Shown: positions 42,863 to 47,001 of the stretch, piece after piece
Layout: each line of letters begins with the position of its first letter
Numbering within the stretch: the first letter of the stretch is position 1
Origin: Terriglobia bacterium
GTDB taxonomy: Bacteria > Acidobacteriota > Terriglobia > Acidiferrales > UBA7541
Assembly (NCBI GenBank): GCA_020073375.1
Contig: JAIQFG010000029.1
Span: 1-47,001 of the forward strand
DNA: 47,001 bases
Direction of reading: 5' to 3'
Made by a program: the position numbers and the translations under genes
Notes under the pieces: generated by a model
Database searches by the model: none
Told to the model about the DNA's origin: nothing
What the model saw: the letters and a program-made list of their open reading frames with translations, nothing else

Positions 42863-43162
42863 TCCGCGACCCAGGTTCAGCGCGGGAGAATATAATACTC
42901 CGTCCCGGACGATCCGCGGCGGTTGCGACACCTCCCGACCACATTCTCTTAGGTACACATCCCCACGGACTTTGCGTCAAGAATGAAGATTCTTGTGGAC
43001 TGCTGATTTGGAATCAATTTCCATATTCCAATAAAACCCGTCTTCTCGGAATACGGCATTTGTGGGTCCCGGATGGTCATGATCTGTCCATCGTGGCGCG
43101 CAACCCAACTGACCAGTCAAATTGCGCCAACATAGTCCAAAGTGTTATTCAGCTCGGACGGG
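42863..43162. other. Gene-free stretch
   Basis: No gene, terminator or repeat could be supported here on either strand. It separates the convergent DUF3237 gene and the fourth anchored-family gene. Confidence 0.4.
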
Positions 43163-43663
43163 CTACTCGGGCATCACCCGAAAGACAGTAGCGTTCGAGA
43201 CCGGCGGCACCTTCCATTCGGGATATTTTTTTCCTTTAACCTCGAGCACAGATGCTTTTTCAGCTGGATCGTTAACAATTGCCAGGGTGCGATCAAACAC
43301 CTGGTTTCCTATCTTCAGTCGCACGTGAGGATCACGCATTATATCTTCATTCCACAATTTGCCGGGATTCGAGGTCACGTAAAGATTGTTATTATAAACG
43401 GCGCACCAAATCGTTACCGAGAGAGGCAGCAGATACGGGGTCCGGGTCTGAATCTTGATCTGTTGAATCTTGTCTGTGAACGACCAGTCGGTGACTGGGG
43501 TAGTGACAAATTCCCCCTTAAGCCAAAGCCCTGGCAGCTTGCATGACAAAGATCGATTGAATGGCGAGCAGTCCTTAGGTTCGAAACCGAAGACGCGCGA
43601 CGCGAGCAGTAGCAAGACCAAGCAAACAAATATTGATCCACCAATCCTCAATAGAAGCTTCAA
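43163..43663 (-). CDS. Membrane-anchored protein of an unnamed four-member family (copy 4)
   Basis: This 166-aa copy lies 16 kb from the other three. The transmembrane helix (IFVCLVLLLLASRVFG) leads to GFEP, then an insert with a Cys pair (DCSPFNRSLSCKL). The family marks follow: PGLWLKGEFVTTPVTDWSF, LPLSVTIWC (Ser where the others have His-Ser), NNLYVTS, MRDPHVRLKIGNQVFDRT, VNDPAE and KKYPEWKVPP. The start is TTG at 43663 with GGGAGG 7 nt upstream, which aligns with the MKTL starts of the others. It begins 38 bp downstream of the truncated subtilase on the same strand, so its promoter may lie within that remnant. Confidence 0.82.
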   Translation of the reverse strand: MKLLLRIGGSIFVCLVLLLLASRVFGFEPKDCSPFNRSLSCKLPGLWLKGEFVTTPVTDWSFTDKIQQIKIQTRTPYLLPLSVTIWCAVYNNNLYVTSNPGKLWNEDIMRDPHVRLKIGNQVFDRTLAIVNDPAEKASVLEVKGKKYPEWKVPPVSNATVFRVMPE

Positions 43664-43701
43664 TGGTTCACCTCCCAACTGGCAAACAAGAGAGTTCTAT
43701 C

Positions 43702-44268
43702 CTAACAAGATAGCCCCCAGCCAGTATTTTCATTTTGCCTTCCCGGGCTTCTACGAAGATACATCCAGCCGCAAATAATAGTTTGCGTTTTGCGGAATTG
43801 CGGGTCGTTAGCCGTGACGTCAAACGCCTGCACGAGGTAATCCGGCTCGGTATACAGCACGTTGAAATCGGAGCGATATTGTCGAACGGCATCGGGAACG
43901 GAAGCGCCGGCGGGAAGCTGCACCACCTGCAGGCGGTCGACGGCGGAAAATTCCCCGGTGACTCGCGCACGCGACGCGCTGTGCGCGGCCCGCATCGCGC
44001 ATTGGGGAACGTTCGGGCGGAAGCGAACCAGGAGTGTGCCCTCTTTGAACTTGGGGCCGCGCACAAGGTCGACAGGGCCCTGCTGAATCCTCGCGGAGCG
44101 AGTCTGCGCAGCGAGATTGTCGGTGACGATCAGGGAAAACACGCCCCCTGACAATGAGAAGAGGAGCACCAACCATCTTGCGCGGGGCGTGATCGTCGAG
44201 GATTTCCGCAATCGGAATGCGTAACACATATAGGCGCATATTTGTCCTGTCTCGTAATTGGTGAACAT
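43702..44268 (-). pseudogene. Truncated subtilase (S8 protease) gene: propeptide only
   Basis: The frame holds an N-terminal hydrophobic segment (WLVLLFSLSGGVFSLIV) and a fervidolysin-like propeptide domain: FKEGTLLVRFRPNVPQCAMR, AAHSASRARVTGEFSAVDRL, QVVQLPAGASVPDAVRQYRS, DFNVLYTEPDYLVQAFDV, TANDPQF. NDPQF normally leads straight into the catalytic domain, but here the sequence turns unrelated and stops after about 30 residues. No Asp/His/Ser triad blocks are found nearby. Loss of the protease domain leaves no plausible function. The start near residue 14 (44229) has no clear ribosome binding site. Confidence 0.75.
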
Positions 44269-44777
44269 ATCACAGAATAGTAAACTTTAATATATTTGGA
44301 GGGGTCGTGGACTGGCATGCTGTCGCGGACACTTCATTGCCTTCGCCAACCCACTTCCAGCGCCTCTCCCGCCTGCATGGAGGGATCTTGGCCGGGGTTC
44401 GCGATGCGGACTCAGGCGCAAGCGCTGGCGCGAATTTGGGCAGCGGATTGAACATTCTTGACGATTCGTTAACGGCAAGTCTCAATCAATTGACGCGATA
44501 CTTGCTCGAACTCTTCTAACAAGGTTCGAAGAGGCTGAGTTTGTTCGCCGGCGTTGATACAAGCGGAGCAAAGCACTGCATGCGTGCGCGGAGCGACACC
44601 TGCAGGGCAACAATTTCAGGCCTAATCTCCAGGCACCATTTGAATAGCAGGATTAGAGTCAAGGTGAATGCATTCCTCGTTGGCTCAAGAGTGAATTATT
44701 TGTGAGGTTTCAAATAGAGCCAGTTTCAGCGAGAAATTCAAACCGGCCCAATCGATTTGATCTCGATGGTTGAAGGC
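44269..44777. other. Gene-free stretch between subtilase and LuxR remnants
   Basis: No supported gene on either strand. The sequence is lower in GC than the flanking genes, with short frames only. It lies between two gene remnants, consistent with decay. Confidence 0.4.
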
Positions 44778-44894
44778 CTACAGGATCAGCTCGACTCGGC
44801 TGGAGACTCCCGGCTTATCGAAGATCCGGTGCAGGTAGTTTCGGTGGGAATTGTCGGAAACATTGAGTTTCCTTGCTATTTCGCGGTTCTTCAC
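44778..44894 (-). pseudogene. LuxR/NarL-type HTH remnant
   Basis: A 38-codon stretch with a stop reads VKNREIARKLNVSDN then SHRNYLHRIFDKPGVSSRVELIL. This is the DNA-binding helix-turn-helix of a NarL/FixJ-type response regulator, where the usual text is KNREIA...LNVSEHTVRNYLFRIFDKLGVSSRVEL. The receiver domain and the first HTH helix are absent upstream, and the frame there is unrelated. The substitutions (HTV to SHR, KLG to KPG) suggest a decayed copy. Confidence 0.75.
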
Positions 44895-44990
44895 GCGATC
44901 AGAATACCCAAGTACGTTCCTGTTGCTGTAGCAGGAATATTTAGGGGCGCCCGACAATTCTGAAGCGGAATCGAAATTCGTAAGAACAGC

Positions 44991-45677
44991 TCAACTCTGC
45001 GCCTGACCGTGAATGACCAGTGCCGCCGGGGCCGTCTTGCCCCCTTCCAGCGCGAGCGGCCAGTTCAACATCCAACAATCCGGGTCATCCTGGTGGCTCA
45101 TGGCAGGCAATTGGGACGCGGCGATGTTCGAAGGCGAAAGGCTCCAGACGGTGGGATGGCGCATGCCCGTCACTTTGCGGCTGAGATCGAGAGCCTGGTC
45201 ACGTGTGACGGTAGCCGGATCGGTATCATCCGCGGCTGGGCCAAGCAGCAGGAAGTCGCGTTGCGGCGGAGCGACGCCCGAGTGATTCCCATCCTCAGGT
45301 ATCAGCGCATATCGCAATGTGTAAACACCGGGTCTGATGCCTGTGCCGCGATAATCGATTGCGCTGGAGGGAAAACGAATTGCACCCATCAGCGTCCCTT
45401 CGGCGATCATTCCGAATGCGATGGATTTATCCTGGCTCGCTACGGGCAAGGAGGGCACGGATTTGCGCACCCAGACCTCGCATAGCACGCCGTTGGATCC
45501 GGTGACACGGAACGCATCGCCGGCCAGCGCGTCGCGCAAGCCCGCGGAAAGTTCCTGGGGCGGCGCAAGCACCACCTTCTCCGCTTTATAACTCTGCGCG
45601 GCCGCCGGGCTCGCTGCGCTGCAAAACAAAACCAGCGCCAGGCCGCTGAGAAGGCTAATTAATCTCGACAGTTTCAT
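44991..45677 (-). CDS. Secreted protein of unknown function
   Basis: This 228-aa protein has a clear signal peptide (LISLLSGLALVLFCSAASPAAA). The mature part is LAPPQELSAGLRDALAGDAF, VTGSNGVLCEVWVRKSVPSL, then IDYRGTGIRPGVYTLRYALI and SGVAPPQRDFLLLGPAADD, and a C-terminal GGKTAPAALVIHGQAQ. A pattern of strands and a PGVYTLRY motif suggest a beta-rich fold; it recalls proteins of unknown function seen widely in Acidobacteriota. No domain or active site is identifiable. The start is placed at ATG 45677, although no strong ribosome binding site was found (weak AAGAA); starts at 45701 and 45728 would give unnatural leaders. It follows the DUF1326 gene in the same direction (128 bp). Confidence 0.75.
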   Translation of the reverse strand: MKLSRLISLLSGLALVLFCSAASPAAAQSYKAEKVVLAPPQELSAGLRDALAGDAFRVTGSNGVLCEVWVRKSVPSLPVASQDKSIAFGMIAEGTLMGAIRFPSSAIDYRGTGIRPGVYTLRYALIPEDGNHSGVAPPQRDFLLLGPAADDTDPATVTRDQALDLSRKVTGMRHPTVWSLSPSNIAASQLPAMSHQDDPDCWMLNWPLALEGGKTAPAALVIHGQAQS

Positions 45678-45805
45678 CGCGAGGTTTTTCTTGGCAGGCA
45701 TGGGAACTGAGAAGTTTTCCGCGTACATAGGGTGCCGAGCAAAAAGAGAGCCCTCCCTGCAGTGAGCCCCCTCGAATTGCGCCCGTGCATGCGATTCGGG
45801 GTCAC

Positions 45806-46492
45806 CTATAAAGCAAAAGTGCCCACGAAAGAACCGCGCCGACCGGACTCTCTCCAGTTGATGCCGAGTTCGGAGCCGCTGTATGCGCTCTCAGTCGAAA
45901 TTGCGGGCATGGCATGCGTCAAGTTCGCAGCGAGGGGTGGATAGTAGACGGATTCGTTGTGGCAGAACATATCGTCGTCGTCGATAGCCCTCGTGGCAAG
46001 ATGGACTTCATCCCCTGCTTTCAAGTCCAGCGTGCCGTGCGCTTGGCCTGTCACCAACTGGATCGGAAGGGCCTCCACGGCAATAATGTTGGAGAGCAGC
46101 GCACCGGCCTGCTCCTGCACAAAATTGATCAGCGCTGCCCTCTGCTTGGCGTCCGCATTCGAGTCCACGATGAGCTTGGCCCGCACCGGCAGAGGATTTG
46201 CGTACTCATCCCCGATGGTGCTGCTGGCGCGAACAACGGCAACGATGCTCAGGCCGTTCAGAGTGACGTTGCCCCAGCTTCCGCGATCCACGTGCCAGGC
46301 CAGCACCGCTTCCTGTCCCACAATGTTCACTTCCGAGCTGGCGATGCACGGCCCCGTGTACACGTCGGCATTCCGGGATTCAACGTACTGGCCCGAAATT
46401 TGCGGCACCGCGCCCTCCGCTGCCTTTGGGCTGGTTCCCGCCATTGCCGGAACAGCCAAAAGCAATCCAAGGAAAAGGCCTGTTCGTTTCAT
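45806..46492 (-). CDS. Secreted DUF1326-like protein
   Basis: This 228-aa protein has a signal peptide (GLFLGLLLAVPAMAG) and a body with SGQYVESRNADVYTGPCIAS, then EVNIVGQEAVLAWHVDRGSWGNVTLNGLSIVAVVRAS, and a late CHNESVYYPP. The SRNADVYTGPC opening and the LAWxVxxGxW strand match DUF1326, a family of unknown function often next to metal-related or redox genes. Two conserved Cys (GPC and FCHNE) may pair or bind metal. The start ATG at 46492 has GGGAG 7 nt upstream. It runs in the same direction as the Cys-rich gene 64 bp upstream and probably shares the transcript of the FAD-subunit gene. Confidence 0.8.
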   Translation of the reverse strand: MKRTGLFLGLLLAVPAMAGTSPKAAEGAVPQISGQYVESRNADVYTGPCIASSEVNIVGQEAVLAWHVDRGSWGNVTLNGLSIVAVVRASSTIGDEYANPLPVRAKLIVDSNADAKQRAALINFVQEQAGALLSNIIAVEALPIQLVTGQAHGTLDLKAGDEVHLATRAIDDDDMFCHNESVYYPPLAANLTHAMPAISTESAYSGSELGINWRESGRRGSFVGTFAL

Positions 46493-46556
46493 GCTGACGC
46501 TCCCTTCCCGCCTTGCCATTATTGTTTCACTCGGATATCGGGCCGTCAATCCGGCG

Positions 46557-46793
46557 TCAGCAAATTTCGCAGCAGCTGCGATCGGACCGGCAGGCTTTCG
46601 GACTAACCAATGCGCCATCGGCGCCTATCAGGGATTGCGTGATGGCGCACCAGAACGGGCCAATCGGCAAGCCGTCGTCCGGCTCGCCCGGCGCGCGGTA
46701 ATGCTCGGTGTCCGGTGACTCCGTAAACATTTGCTTGGACCGCAGGCAGGAACAGATCTCGCCGCGAGCGATCAGCGTGGTCAGTCTCGGCAT
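46557..46793 (-). CDS. Small Cys-rich protein in second molybdenum hydroxylase operon
   Basis: This 78-aa protein has seven Cys residues: ICSC near residue 15, WC in the middle, AC and a final CCEIC. It begins RLTTLIARGEICSCLRSKQM and holds GPFWCAITQ and GADGALVSPKAC. There is no signal peptide. The ATG at 46793 lies one base after the stop of the FAD-subunit gene (TAAgATG), with AAGGAG 6 nt upstream, so the two are coupled. Such Cys-rich proteins beside xanthine dehydrogenase-family genes are, as I recall, known only as unnamed proteins. A metal- or cluster-binding role, for instance in electron transfer or maturation, is inference. Confidence 0.75.
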   Translation of the reverse strand: MPRLTTLIARGEICSCLRSKQMFTESPDTEHYRAPGEPDDGLPIGPFWCAITQSLIGADGALVSPKACRSDRSCCEIC

Positions 46794-46794
46794 C

Positions 46795-47001
46795 TTAGGC
46801 TCCTTGATTGCGTGCCGCGAGCAGCGCGCGCTTGACGGCCACGCGCGCCAACTGCACTTTATACTTGTTCTGGCTGAGCGGTTGGGCTCCCAGGACTGCC
46901 GCCTCCCCAACCTGTTCGGACAGATCCTCGGACAGGCTGTGTCCGGCAATCAGCGTTTCCGCTGCCGTCGCACTCCAAGGTATCGGCGCGACATGTCCCA
47001 G
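46795..47001 (-). CDS. FAD-binding subunit of a second molybdenum hydroxylase (C-terminal 68 aa, gene continues outside window)
   Basis: The frame enters from the right window edge and ends at TAA 46795-46797, without a start inside. It encodes LGHVAPIPWSATAAETLIAG, a middle SEDLSEQVGEAAVLGAQPLS and a terminal VKRALLAARNQGA. This aligns well with the C-terminus of the FAD subunit at 7847-8836 (LGGVAPIPWR...GEEAIVGAQKLSRNAYKL...VKRTVLALATRA), so it is the CO-dehydrogenase flavoprotein C-terminal domain. The Moco and iron-sulfur subunits would lie beyond 47001. The stop is followed after one base by the ATG of the Cys-rich gene. Confidence 0.85.
   Translation of the reverse strand: MGHVAPIPWSATAAETLIAGHSLSEDLSEQVGEAAVLGAQPLSQNKYKVQLARVAVKRALLAARNQGA

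Noticed and set aside
42890..43070. Possible gene remnant with a WKL-like piece on the minus strand
   Set aside because: The similarity to the TWKLN opening of a known small family is only three residues and could be chance.
1..47001. Prophage, integrative element or transposase
   Set aside because: No integrase, transposase, phage structural gene, tRNA-associated direct repeat or restriction system was recognised anywhere in the window.

Overview
The window looks like a chromosomal segment of an Acidobacteriota bacterium (class not resolved). The case rests on content. There are three Oar-like TonB-dependent receptors, each with signs of the carboxypeptidase-regulatory-domain architecture typical of that phylum. 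Two DUF6152-type proteins, many small secreted proteins of unknown function and a two-gene FO synthase (cofG/cofH) are also present. Coding sequence is GC-rich with good AGGAGG-type ribosome binding sites. No tRNA, rRNA, CRISPR array, integrase or transposase was seen.

Layout. 1-1.7 kb: C-terminal part of a TonB-dependent receptor with a strong terminator. 2.1-4.7 kb (minus): a secreted protein of unknown function, a DUF6152 protein, a secreted VOC protein and a DoxX-like membrane protein. 5.0-9.2 kb (plus): a periplasmic-type molybdenum hydroxylase operon (Tat-targeted 2Fe-2S subunit, molybdopterin subunit, FAD subunit with an extra Cys quartet) plus a small protein. 9.6-13.2 kb: a full TonB receptor followed by an orphan signal peptide. 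13.8-16.6 kb (minus): a TPR protein and an NHL beta-propeller. 16.9-22.0 kb (plus): secreted dienelactone hydrolase, a haem-c/beta-propeller fusion, a DUF3303-like remnant and a CocE-type hydrolase. 22.2-27.7 kb: diheme cytochrome c, three members of an unnamed membrane-anchored family, and SDR, LPG-synthase-like and CDP-alcohol phosphotransferase genes. 28.0-29.7 kb (minus): two tandem lectin-like secreted proteins preceded by three 34-bp hairpin repeats. 30.0-32.5 kb: cofG-cofH. 32.7-35.5 kb: Kelch, HAF-repeat and second DUF6152 proteins. 35.8-42.1 kb: third TonB receptor, second haem-c/beta-propeller fusion and a C-terminal gene remnant. 42.3-44.9 kb: DUF3237 protein, fourth member of the unnamed family, and remnants of a subtilase and a LuxR-type regulator. 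45.0-47.0 kb (minus): two secreted proteins, a small Cys-rich protein and the C-terminus of a second molybdenum-hydroxylase FAD subunit.

How the genes fit together. Most products carry signal peptides, Tat signals or membrane anchors, so the segment mainly encodes envelope functions: uptake (TonB receptors), periplasmic hydrolysis (dienelactone hydrolase, CocE) and periplasmic redox chemistry (molybdenum hydroxylases, cytochromes, haem-c propellers). The best candidate for something undescribed is the four-copy, N-terminally anchored family sharing a PGLWLxGE...PVTDWSF signature. It clusters with lipid-type membrane genes and lies near the deazaflavin (FO) synthase genes. A link between this family and F420 is an inference from position and weak motif resemblance only. 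The 41.9-45 kb stretch is a gene graveyard with three independent truncated genes.
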